From Alphaproteobacteria bacterium (GTDB lineage: Bacteria; Pseudomonadota; Alphaproteobacteria; Rs-D84): a stretch of 41,453 nucleotides of DNA. Positions within the stretch are counted from its first letter, which is position 1. Every line of letters starts with the position of its first letter. Made by a program: the position numbers and the translations under genes. Positions 33,781 through 41,334 of the stretch are shown one piece after another. Under the pieces are notes generated by a model, which had not been told where the DNA came from, did not search any database, and saw only the letters and a program-made list of their open reading frames with translations. Location of the stretch: contig JAGBCZ010000029.1 in assembly GCA_017937735.1 (NCBI GenBank), positions 1 through 41,453 on the forward strand, read 5' to 3'.

Positions 33781-35031
33781 ATGAAAAAAGTCGTAATTAC
33801 AGGTATGGGAATCGTTTCGCCTGTTGGAACAGGGATTGAATACGCATGGAAAAATGTTCTGGCGGGAAAATCAGGGGTAAAAAAAATAGATTCTTTTGAT
33901 GTTTCTGATTTGGCATCTCAAATTGCAGGTGTGCCACAGGTCGGAACAGATGCAGGTATGTTTAATCCAGATTCTGTTGTTGATGCACGTGAACAGCGTA
34001 AATTAGATAAATCAATTGTTTATGGAATTGTTGCGGCTGATGAAGCAATCAAGGATGCAGGGCTGGATAATTACGAAGGCGACAAAGAACGCATTGGTGT
34101 TTCTGTTGGCAGTGGAATTGGTGGTTTAAATACGATTTATGATAATTGTATTGAATTGCATACCGGTGGTCCACGCAGGGTTAGTCCTTTCTTTATCCCA
34201 AAGGGTATTATCAATATGACGGCGGGAAATATTTCAATCAAATACGGTTTCAAAGGCCCAAATATTTCTGTGGTAACTGCATGTGCAACAGGTGCACACT
34301 CAATTGGAGAAGCGGCCCGATTGATTCAACATGGTGATGCAGATATTATGATTTGTGGCGGCGCAGAGGCAGCAGTTGGTCGTATCGGATTGGCGGGATT
34401 TTCTGCGATGCGTGCGTTAAGTACCCGTAATGACGCACCAGAAAAAGCATCACGCCCATGGGATAAAAATCGTGATGGATTTATTATGGCCGAAGGTGCG
34501 GGTATCTTGGTTCTGGAAGAATATGAACACGCAGTTAAACGTGGTGCAAAAATTTATGCCGAGGTTGCAGGATATGGTCTGTCAGGTGATGCATATCATA
34601 TCACAGCACCAGCCGAAGGTGGCGAAGGTGGTCTGCGTGCGATGAAGGCTGCAATCAAAGATGCAGGATTAACACCAAATGATATTGATTATATCAATGC
34701 ACATGGTACATCAACAGGCTTGGGTGATATCGGTGAATTGATGGCGGTTAAAACATTGTTTGATGGTGTGCCTGTATCGATGTCATCAACAAAATCTGTA
34801 ACAGGCCATTTGCTGGGGGCGGCTGGTGCGGTAGAAGCGATATTCAGCGCACTTGCAATTCGTGATGGAATTGTGCCACCAACGATTAACTTGGATGAAC
34901 CAGAAGATGCAGTTGGTGATTTCGACTTGGTTCCACATGTCGCAAAACAACGCAAGGTTGATGTTGTAATCAGTAATTCATTTGGGTTTGGTGGAACAAA
35001 CGCATCATTGGTCTTGAAAAGGGTTGTATAG
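33781..35031 (+). CDS. fabF: Beta-ketoacyl-ACP synthase II
   Basis: FabF condenses acyl-ACP with malonyl-ACP during chain elongation. The Cys-His-His triad is visible: Cys168 in VTACATGAHS, His in NAHGTSTGLGD and His in KSVTGHLLGAAGA, with the conserved Lys in the last motif. The C-terminal NSFGFGGTNASL is typical. The length of 416 residues is standard for FabF. AAAGGAATAT precedes the start. The stop TAG shares its last base with a GTG start of the next gene. Confidence 0.94.
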   Translation: MKKVVITGMGIVSPVGTGIEYAWKNVLAGKSGVKKIDSFDVSDLASQIAGVPQVGTDAGMFNPDSVVDAREQRKLDKSIVYGIVAADEAIKDAGLDNYEGDKERIGVSVGSGIGGLNTIYDNCIELHTGGPRRVSPFFIPKGIINMTAGNISIKYGFKGPNISVVTACATGAHSIGEAARLIQHGDADIMICGGAEAAVGRIGLAGFSAMRALSTRNDAPEKASRPWDKNRDGFIMAEGAGILVLEEYEHAVKRGAKIYAEVAGYGLSGDAYHITAPAEGGEGGLRAMKAAIKDAGLTPNDIDYINAHGTSTGLGDIGELMAVKTLFDGVPVSMSSTKSVTGHLLGAAGAVEAIFSALAIRDGIVPPTINLDEPEDAVGDFDLVPHVAKQRKVDVVISNSFGFGGTNASLVLKRVV

Positions 35032-35348
35032 TGTTTGATGGCAAGACAGTATTTGTGGGCAAAGAAAGCAACAAGAAAGAAAAGTGTACAGGTTGTGATG
35101 CAGAGTGTATTTTATGGTCACATATAGACAACTGGAAAGCGGGATTTGTTGTTGCAACACCATATATTTTAAATAATATAGGAGTGTCCGAATATATCGG
35201 CCAGGATGGCAAGCGTTATTATCCACAGGTGGGCATCCCAGGGGATAAGATTCGTGATGAAAAAGATTTAGAAAAAATACATGACAAGGTTTTAGAAAAC
35301 GCACGAAAGTGTGTTATCGAACTGTGTCCGCTGTATAAAGCGCATTAA
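35031..35348 (+). CDS. Small Cys-motif protein, paralogue 1
   Basis: I do not recognise a family. The GTG start overlaps the fabF stop by one base (TAGTG), implying coupled translation. The 105-residue protein has a C-x-x-C-x3-C motif (Cys19, Cys22, Cys26 in KCTGCDAEC) and two C-terminal Cys (94 and 99). Between them are AGFVVATPYILNN and an H-x3-L-x2-A-R-K helix. The same scheme recurs in the next gene, which shows both are real paralogues. A metal- or Fe-S-binding role is possible from the Cys pattern, unproven. Confidence 0.65.
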   Translation: MFDGKTVFVGKESNKKEKCTGCDAECILWSHIDNWKAGFVVATPYILNNIGVSEYIGQDGKRYYPQVGIPGDKIRDEKDLEKIHDKVLENARKCVIELCPLYKAH

Positions 35349-35392
35349 AAGGTAGCGATTGAGATGCATATTGATGATATAAAAAGGCAAGC

Positions 35393-35782
35393 ATGAAATG
35401 TGATAAAAACTTCTTGGCGGATGTATATGGAAACAAGAAGGGCGCTGTTGATGTTGCAGAAGAAAGTCACAAAACAGAAACGTGTGATTTTTCTTTGGAC
35501 GATTATGCAAAGACAGAGGTTTGTTCAGGCTGTGAAAAAGGTTGTAAATTATCAACCCAAATTGTGTATAGATGGCCGGGTTTTCTGGTTGCTCAACCAA
35601 TCATAAATGGTTGGGTTGTGGCATCTTATTTGGATGAAAAAGAAGTTTTGCAATCTGCGGAAATTGCTTTGCCCCGGGACAGAGAATTAACAAAAGAAGA
35701 AGTTGCCAATGCACATAATGCTACATTACAAACAGCCCGCAAGATTGTAGGTGTAATATGTACCGAATGTAATAAACGCTAA
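35393..35782 (+). CDS. Small Cys-motif protein, paralogue 2
   Basis: The 129-residue protein matches its upstream neighbour in the order of motifs. CSGCEKGC (Cys44, Cys47, Cys51) is followed by PGFLVAQPIINGWVVASY, a segment with L-P-R-D, H-N-A-T-L-Q-T-A-R-K-I-V and a terminal C-x2-C (Cys123, Cys126). A 40-residue N-terminal extension with two further Cys is unique to this copy. No signal peptide is seen. A terminator follows within ten bases. The function is unknown; placement after fabF suggests cotranscription with lipid synthesis genes. Confidence 0.65.
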   Translation: MKCDKNFLADVYGNKKGAVDVAEESHKTETCDFSLDDYAKTEVCSGCEKGCKLSTQIVYRWPGFLVAQPIINGWVVASYLDEKEVLQSAEIALPRDRELTKEEVANAHNATLQTARKIVGVICTECNKR

Positions 35783-35788
35783 AACAAT

Positions 35789-35815
35789 ACCGCCCGAATG
35801 GGCGGTTTTTTATTT
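35789..35815 (+). terminator. Terminator of the fabF operon
   Basis: ACCGCCC and GGGCGGT form a 7-bp stem with a GAAT loop and a T-rich tail. Confidence 0.8.
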
Positions 35816-35846
35816 TGTTTTGCTATTATACATCCTTGTTTAAATC

Positions 35847-35923
<77 letters not shown>

Positions 35924-36045
35924 ATAAATTGTGTGCGAATTATGCGACTGTTTTATGTAAAATGCAATGCTTTTTTACGTAATTTTTTTCTTGTAATTTT
36001 TCGCAGATGCACCATATTTATTATTGCATAACAAAAGGAAAGAAC

Positions 36046-37734
36046 ATGTTTATAAAGCGTTTCTTGAACAAAGAAAAATTTGATAATTATGATGATTATG
36101 TTAAAAACGCTGTACCGGTTGTGCCTGAAAACTTTAATTTTGCGTATGATGTTTTGGATGTTATTGCAACAGAAACACCAGACAAAGTTGCTGTTTTGTG
36201 GGTAAATGATGATGGCGAAAAAAAATCAATTACATTTAAAATGTTGTCGGATATGTCTGGTGCTGTGGCTAATTTTCTGACGATGCGCGGGATAAAAAAG
36301 GGTGATACTGTTTTATTATTTATGCGGCGCAGATGGGAATATTGGGTTCTGATGATGGCTATGCATAAAATAGGTGCGATTCCAATTCCTTCTACGAATC
36401 AATTAAAGTCGGAAGATATTAAATTCCGTATCAAGGCAGCAGATGTTAAAACAGTCATCGCATTTGATGATGGCGCCGTGGTTGGTGAAATTAAAAAGGC
36501 CATTGGTGATGATGAAATTCAATTAATTGATTGCGCAGAAATTGCAGATGCGTGTGAAAAATATCCATCCAGTTTTGAACGTGTGCCAAATGAAAATACA
36601 GATACGATGGTCGTGTATTTTACCAGTGGTACAACAGATATGCCAAAAATGGTTGCGCATAATTTTACATACCCGCTGGGGCATATAAATACGGCAGTAT
36701 TTTGGCAACGACTGACAGATGATGATATTCATTTTACGCTGTCTGAATCTGGTTGGGCAAAGTGTTCTTGGGGAAAGATGTATGGTCAATGGTTGGCAGG
36801 TGCAACAGTGTTTGTGTTTGATTTTTCACGTGTCTTTACAGCGGGTGATTTATTATCTGCGATTGCGGAAAACAAGGTTACATCTTTCTGTGCGCCACCA
36901 ACAGCCTATAAGATGATGATTCATACAAATATGAGCAAGTTTGATTTGTCGTCTTTGGTCAAGGCAGATGTTGCAGGTGAAGCATTAAATCCAGAAGTCT
37001 ATGAACGCTTTTTAAAAGAAACAGGAATAAAATTGCGTGAAGGTTTTGGTCAAACAGAAACATCTGTGTTGTTATTCACAAATCAATGGATTGAACCAAA
37101 ACCTGGTTCTATGGGAAAACCATCTGCGGGCTGGGATATTCAATTGCTGGATGAACGTGGCCGACAAATTACAGATGTTAATACTGTGGGTGAAATCTGC
37201 GTTTGCGTTAAAGATTCAAAACCGTTTGGGTTATTCCAAGGCTATCATAAAAATGAAAAGCAAACAGCATCTGTTTATCGTGATGGTTTTTATCATACTG
37301 GTGATATGGCGTATCTGGATGCAGATGGGTATTTCTGGTTTGTTGGGCGTAATGACGACTTGATTAAAACCAGTGGTTATCGTGTCAGTCCGTTTGAAGT
37401 AGAATCTGTGTTGCTGGAACATCCAGCGGTCCGTGAAGTTGCGGTCACAGGTGTTCCTGATAATGCACGTGGTCAGGCAGTCAAGGCAACGATTGTTTTG
37501 AATAAGTACTTTCAGGCAAATGATGTCTTGGTACGTCAGTTGCAAGATCATGTTAAATCAATGACTGCGCACTATAAAAGCCCACGTATTATTGAATTTG
37601 TAGATACGCTGCCGATGACAATCAGTGGAAAAATTCGCCGCGCACTGATACGTACATTGGACAGTGCCAAAGAATCAATAGTTGACCCAATTAAAAATAC
37701 AATTGGTCTGGGCAAAGAAGATGAAGAAAAATAA
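36046..37734 (+). CDS. AMP-binding acyl-CoA synthetase
   Basis: The enzyme belongs to the adenylate-forming ANL superfamily and should activate a carboxylic acid to its CoA thioester. Motifs in order are VVYFTSGTTDMPKMVAHN (ATP-binding loop), GEALNPEVYERF, REGFGQTE, YHTGDMAYLDADGYFWFVGRNDDLIKTSGYRVSPFEVE (hinge), and PMTISGKIRRALIR with the catalytic Lys. The total of 562 residues and the PxxGxxGxP-like KPGSMGKPSAGWDIQLLD resemble medium-chain or acetyl-type synthetases, so the substrate is not certain. ATG 36046 has AAAGGAAAG upstream; an earlier in-frame ATG at 36007 would add 13 residues. A terminator follows. Confidence 0.85.
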   Translation: MFIKRFLNKEKFDNYDDYVKNAVPVVPENFNFAYDVLDVIATETPDKVAVLWVNDDGEKKSITFKMLSDMSGAVANFLTMRGIKKGDTVLLFMRRRWEYWVLMMAMHKIGAIPIPSTNQLKSEDIKFRIKAADVKTVIAFDDGAVVGEIKKAIGDDEIQLIDCAEIADACEKYPSSFERVPNENTDTMVVYFTSGTTDMPKMVAHNFTYPLGHINTAVFWQRLTDDDIHFTLSESGWAKCSWGKMYGQWLAGATVFVFDFSRVFTAGDLLSAIAENKVTSFCAPPTAYKMMIHTNMSKFDLSSLVKADVAGEALNPEVYERFLKETGIKLREGFGQTETSVLLFTNQWIEPKPGSMGKPSAGWDIQLLDERGRQITDVNTVGEICVCVKDSKPFGLFQGYHKNEKQTASVYRDGFYHTGDMAYLDADGYFWFVGRNDDLIKTSGYRVSPFEVESVLLEHPAVREVAVTGVPDNARGQAVKATIVLNKYFQANDVLVRQLQDHVKSMTAHYKSPRIIEFVDTLPMTISGKIRRALIRTLDSAKESIVDPIKNTIGLGKEDEEK

Positions 37735-37740
37735 AGTATT

Positions 37741-37763
37741 CGCCCCAATCGGGGCGTTTTTGT
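37741..37763 (+). terminator. Terminator of the acyl-CoA synthetase gene
   Basis: CGCCCC and GGGGCG form a 6-bp stem around AATC, followed by TTTTTGTTAT. Confidence 0.75.
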
Positions 37764-37803
37764 TATATTGCAAATTTCTTTTTTATTTGTAATAATTTGA
37801 GCC

Positions 37804-38820
37804 ATGGCAAGATATAAAAAATTTTTTCCAAAATATATTATTGCGTATCTATTATTTGCACCAGTTGTGATTGTACTGGTTGTCTTTTTATATGTGTTTT
37901 GTGTTCATTCGACAGTTAAAGCGCCGTCTGTTTTTGATGTTGTGCGGGGCGATTCTGTGACGGGTGTTGCGAATCGTTTGGTGCAGAATAATTTAATCGA
38001 TTCCAAAGACGCCTTTATTGCGCTGGTGCGTTTTAATGGTGGTACAATTCAAAGTGGACAATATGATATCCCCCGGTCTGCAAGTCTGTGGCGAATCGCA
38101 CGGATGATGACAACAGGTAATGTTGCAACAACAACAGTTGTTATCCCCGAAGGTTTAACTGTTAAGCAAATTAAGCAATTATTGTTACAACATTCTGGGC
38201 TGACAGGTGGTGTTGAGTGCAGTGATAATAAAAGTCGCCCTGTGTGTAACTTGATAGATGGTCAGGTGTTTCCAGATACGTATCGTGTGGCACGTGGAAC
38301 AAATCGTTTGGCGGTATTAGAACTGATGCGAAAAAAGATGATTGATGTAAATAATCATATCAGGGGTGCATATCGTGTATTGCCAAGGCCGTTAAAGACG
38401 TGGGATGATGTTGTGACGTTGGCGTCAATCGTACAAAAAGAAACACCAATCACACGTGAAATGCCAATTGTTGCCAGTGTTTATTTGAACAGATTGAACA
38501 AGGGTATGCGATTACAGGCCGACCCAACTGTTGTTTATGCGGTAACAAATGGATTGGGTGATATGCAGGGTGGGGCGTTGTTGCGCAGTCACTTAACAAT
38601 AGACAGCCCGTATAATACATACAGAAATTCTGGTCTGCCGCCAACCCCGATTGCAAATGTGGGGCAAAATGCGATTCGTGCTGTGATGCGTCCTGCGGAA
38701 ACAAACTTTTTGTTCTTTGTTGCAGACGGGCAGGGTGGTCACAGGTTTTCTGTGGATTATTCTGAACACCAGAAAAACCACGATGCGTGGCGGGAAATTA
38801 AGAAATCTAGGAATAAATAA
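37804..38820 (+). CDS. mltG: Endolytic murein transglycosylase MltG
   Basis: MltG cleaves nascent glycan strands at the inner membrane and sets chain length. The N-terminal membrane helix (about 11-35) is followed by a LysM-like region (VRGDSVTGVANRLVQNNLI). The YceG catalytic domain includes TVVIPEGLTVKQI, IDGQVFPDTYRV and ASIVQKETPITREMPIVASVYLNRL with catalytic Glu213, then RLQADPTVVYA and DSPYNTYRNSGLPPTPIANVG. The length of 338 residues is typical. It is separated from the usual fabF-pabC neighbourhood by the tRNA and the synthetase gene, though fabF is less than 3 kb upstream. Confidence 0.93.
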   Translation: MARYKKFFPKYIIAYLLFAPVVIVLVVFLYVFCVHSTVKAPSVFDVVRGDSVTGVANRLVQNNLIDSKDAFIALVRFNGGTIQSGQYDIPRSASLWRIARMMTTGNVATTTVVIPEGLTVKQIKQLLLQHSGLTGGVECSDNKSRPVCNLIDGQVFPDTYRVARGTNRLAVLELMRKKMIDVNNHIRGAYRVLPRPLKTWDDVVTLASIVQKETPITREMPIVASVYLNRLNKGMRLQADPTVVYAVTNGLGDMQGGALLRSHLTIDSPYNTYRNSGLPPTPIANVGQNAIRAVMRPAETNFLFFVADGQGGHRFSVDYSEHQKNHDAWREIKKSRNK

Positions 38821-38837
38821 TTTTTTTAACTTTATAC

Positions 38838-38865
38838 TTGCAGTTTGTTTTTCGGTTGCTATAAT
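38838..38865 (+). promoter_or_regulatory. Promoter of the candidate small RNA
   Basis: TTGCAG (38838-38843) and TATAAT (38860-38865) are separated by 16 bases, an almost perfect sigma-70-type promoter in an otherwise non-coding region. Confidence 0.6.
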
Positions 38866-38871
38866 CACGTC

Positions 38872-38953
38872 AACTAGATAGCAAAAGACTGTTTAGTTAA
38901 TCACCTTTCGAATAGTTTTGCACCCTAAAAAAATTTTTTTAGGGTGTTTTTTT
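38872..38953 (+). ncRNA. Candidate small RNA of about 80 nt
   Basis: A strong promoter match ends at 38865 and a 13-bp perfectly palindromic terminator hairpin with a T run lies at 38921-38953. The transcript between would be 80-85 nt and has no open reading frame of note. It lies between mltG and an outer-membrane protein gene. It matches no RNA family I know, and transcription is inferred only from the signals. Confidence 0.45.
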
Positions 38954-38955
38954 AT
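38921..38955 (+). terminator. Terminator of the candidate small RNA
   Basis: CACCCTAAAAAAA and TTTTTTTAGGGTG form a 13-bp hairpin with no loop bases to spare, followed by a T-rich tail. The remaining stretch to 39254 is AT-rich with no gene; it probably holds the promoter and leader of the next gene. Confidence 0.7.
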
Positions 38956-39204
38956 TCTGTGACGTTTTTAGTGAAAAAAAATTTATAAATAAAAATAAAA
39001 AAAGCGTCAGTTGATTAAATTAAATAATTATTAAAAATCATAACGAATTATAACAAATTTAATACAGGTCTTGCGTATCTTGTGTTTTAGGGGGAAGTAT
39101 GTTTCTTAATCCGATTCGAAACGTGAAAAAACATAGCATATTTTTATCGATTTTGCAAAAATCTTTGGTGTTGTGAAAAGGATTTTTTACCTGATAAAAT
39201 TATA

Positions 39205-39233
39205 TTAACTAGACATAAATCTAGTTTAGTTAA
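39205..39233 (+). promoter_or_regulatory. Leader palindrome upstream of the first beta-barrel gene
   Basis: TTAACTAGA is followed after a CATAAA loop by TCTAG and then TTTAGTTAA, giving nested inverted repeats 22 bases before ATG. It could form a hairpin in the leader mRNA or a regulator site. No function can be named. Confidence 0.35.
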
Positions 39234-39254
39234 ACCAAAACGAAAGGAAAGATA

Positions 39255-40022
39255 ATGAAAAAATTAGCATTAACTTCTTTATTAACTGTCTTTGCAGTGT
39301 CAGGTGCACATGCGGCAAATATTATTGATGGTAATCCATTATACCGCCCAGGCGAAGGACATTTTTATAATAACTTTGCGGTTACATCTCATTCGGAAAA
39401 TATTGAAGATTGGAAAATCGCAGAAGAATTTGGTTATGGTGTTACAGAAGATTTATATGTATTTATGAAAACAGGTCTGTCAGAACAAGAAGGTTTTGAT
39501 GTAATGTCCTGGGACGAATTTACAGTTGGCTTGAATTATCGTGTGATTGATATGGGGCAATGGAAAGCAGATGTTTATGGTGTGTATAGTTTAGATACTG
39601 TATGGGGCGACCATGAACCATTCTTGGATAAAGATATGGCTGATTATACATGGACACTGGGTATGCGTGGTGGATATGTTGCAGATGGATGGACATTGGC
39701 GGCACACGTTGACTTTGATTATCTGAATACAGAATCATTTAATTGGGGTGACGAAGGTTGGCATAAACTGAGTGTTGGTGTTGATGGTCAATTGGTATTG
39801 TGTCCACAATGGAATTTGATTGCAGGTGTTGAATATACTGGTGTCTTGGATGATGAAGCAGAAGATGCAGGTGTTTGGACCGGCAAGTTTGGTGTCAATT
39901 ATAATTTGGACGAAACAAAATATATTGGCGCATTTGTAATGGGCGAAATGGAACATTCAACTGGTGATTGGGAAGTTGTTGATGGATTTGGCTTTGGTGT
40001 CAATTTCGGAATCGATTTCTAA
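39255..40022 (+). CDS. Outer-membrane beta-barrel protein, paralogue 1
   Basis: A signal peptide (about 1-20, ending GAHAA) is followed by NIIDGNPLYRPGEGHFYNNF. Regular amphipathic strands come next, rich in Trp and Tyr and acidic turns. The C-terminus is FGFGVNFGIDF with a terminal Phe, as for Bam-dependent barrels. The predicted mature size of about 235 residues suggests 8-12 strands. It is a tandem duplicate of the next gene, with matching start (ANII-GNP-Y) and end (GVNFGIDF / GVQFGIDF). The function is unknown; a porin or adhesin is possible. CGAAAGGAAAG precedes the start. Confidence 0.75.
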   Translation: MKKLALTSLLTVFAVSGAHAANIIDGNPLYRPGEGHFYNNFAVTSHSENIEDWKIAEEFGYGVTEDLYVFMKTGLSEQEGFDVMSWDEFTVGLNYRVIDMGQWKADVYGVYSLDTVWGDHEPFLDKDMADYTWTLGMRGGYVADGWTLAAHVDFDYLNTESFNWGDEGWHKLSVGVDGQLVLCPQWNLIAGVEYTGVLDDEAEDAGVWTGKFGVNYNLDETKYIGAFVMGEMEHSTGDWEVVDGFGFGVNFGIDF

Positions 40023-40050
40023 AAAATCAGTTTAAATTTGTGTGTTAATA

Positions 40051-40088
40051 AACCTGCCGCCTGACATGTTCGGGTGGCGGGTTCTTTG
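40051..40088 (+). terminator. Terminator between the two beta-barrel genes
   Basis: AACCTGCCGCC and GGTGGCGGGTT pair over 11 positions with two G-U wobbles around a TGACATGTTCG loop, followed by CTTTGTTTG. Confidence 0.6.
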
Positions 40089-40169
40089 TTTGTAAGTTTT
40101 TCTTCCTGTTTATTTGTTGATTTAACTATGTTTAAAATATGTTGTGTATAAATAGCGAGGGGAATTTTT

Positions 40170-40916
40170 ATGAATAAATTATTTTTATCGGGTGCGCTGG
40201 TACTTGTGTCAGGTGTGGCGAATGCTGCTAATATTATTAACGGTAATCCAATGTATAGCCCATCGCAGGGTCGTTTTTATAATGTTTTAACACCGTTAGA
40301 GGTAAATTCTGAATTTGATCGCTTTGTTATGGCGGATGAATTTGGCTATGGAATTACAGATAATTTAGTTGTGATGGCCCAGACAAGTGGATCGTATGAT
40401 TCATCTGATAATCCAGAATTTGGTAAATGGTCGTGGAATCATTTGCAGGTGGGATTGGATTGGACTGTGTTTAATGATGGTGAATACCAATCCGAGGTAT
40501 ATGGGCGTGCGATGCAAATCTATGATACGCGTCAGCATCTGGAAACAATTGCATATAATTGGACATTGGGTGCGCAAGTTGGCCGTGTAACAGATACATG
40601 GACGTTGGCAGGGGTGGTCGAAATTGATTATCTGAACGATGATGTCGACTATAAAAATGCAGATGCGTGGGCGATGACAGTCGGAATCCAAGGTCAATAT
40701 ATTGTTAATGATAAATGGAACTGGGTTGGCGAATTGATGTTCGATTTTGACTTGTATGACAAATATTATAACGGCGAACAGTTACGTCTGAAATTTGGTG
40801 CCAATTATAATATCTCTGCAACGAAATACGTTGGTTTTTATGCTGCCAAAGATGTGTTGCACAGTTTTAAGCATGTTCCGGCAACGATTGGCGTTCAATT
40901 CGGCATCGACTTCTAA
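40170..40916 (+). CDS. Outer-membrane beta-barrel protein, paralogue 2
   Basis: The signal peptide ends GVANAA and the mature protein starts NIINGNPMYSPSQGRFYN. Segments MADEFGYGITDNLVVMAQT, YNWTLGAQVGRVTDTWTLAGVVEIDYLN and KFGANYNISATKYVGFY align with corresponding parts of the upstream paralogue. The C-terminus is GVQFGIDF. The two genes are separated by 147 bases with a terminator, so each probably has its own promoter. GAGGGGAAT precedes the start. Divergence between the two suggests an old duplication. Confidence 0.75.
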   Translation: MNKLFLSGALVLVSGVANAANIINGNPMYSPSQGRFYNVLTPLEVNSEFDRFVMADEFGYGITDNLVVMAQTSGSYDSSDNPEFGKWSWNHLQVGLDWTVFNDGEYQSEVYGRAMQIYDTRQHLETIAYNWTLGAQVGRVTDTWTLAGVVEIDYLNDDVDYKNADAWAMTVGIQGQYIVNDKWNWVGELMFDFDLYDKYYNGEQLRLKFGANYNISATKYVGFYAAKDVLHSFKHVPATIGVQFGIDF

Positions 40917-40940
40917 AAAATAAAATCTAATATCATATCT

Positions 40941-41000
40941 AAAGCGGGTTGGTAATGGCTCATGTAACGTTATGTACACTACGCCATTACCAACCCGTTT
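40941..41000. repeat. Hairpin unit C, diverged member of the conserved-core family
   Basis: A 15-bp perfect stem (CGGGTTGGTAATGGC with its inverse), extended by AAA/TTT past one bulged G, encloses the core at 40960-40982, TCATGTAACG ... GTACACTAC. The stem is unrelated in sequence to units A and B. The 3' flank (ATCTATACCATTATCTTATA ... GTGCTAATTACG) matches the flank after unit A. A decayed unit B may follow at about 41022-41062. The rest of 40917-41334 holds only this and the rpsL promoter and leader. Confidence 0.85.
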
Positions 41001-41152
41001 ATCTATACCATTATCTTATATTTTTGTGCTAATTACGGGGTGGTTAGATATGTTTGTACAGGGTTTGTTTTTGTCAAAAAATAATTTTATTTAAATTCCT
41101 ACTTTTACGGGCGTTTCAAGCGAAAAAGTCATTATTTTTTCCCATATTTTCC

Positions 41153-41181
41153 TTGACAATGTGGGGGGTGGGGGTTAGAGT
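41153..41181 (+). promoter_or_regulatory. Candidate promoter of rpsL
   Basis: TTGACA (41153-41158) and TAGAGT (41176-41181) are separated by 17 bases. The spacer is unusually G-rich (GTGGGGGGTGGGGG) for this AT-rich sequence. Confidence 0.6.
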
Positions 41182-41186
41182 ATATT

Positions 41187-41334
41187 CGCTTTCTGTGTAA
41201 ACAAGGAAAGCAAGAAACACATGAAACCGCTTGCGTTTTCAGAACTTATAATCCGGCGTAAGTCGTTGAAATAAGACTGATAAGCGGGTTTTGTGCAGAC
41301 TAAAAACAGGTAGAAAAAAGAAAGAGAATTTTGA
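41187..41334 (+). promoter_or_regulatory. Structured leader of rpsL with a possible 17-codon ORF
   Basis: The leader of about 150 nt has a hairpin GCTTTC/GAAAGC (41188-41211) and an outer pairing CCGCTT (41227-41232) with AAGCGG (41282-41287). The outer pairing encloses shorter hairpins ACTTA/TAAGT and AGTC/GACT. An ORF at 41221-41274 encodes MKPLAFSELIIRRKSLK. Ribosomal-protein operons are often autoregulated through such leaders; no specific match is claimed. Confidence 0.4.
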
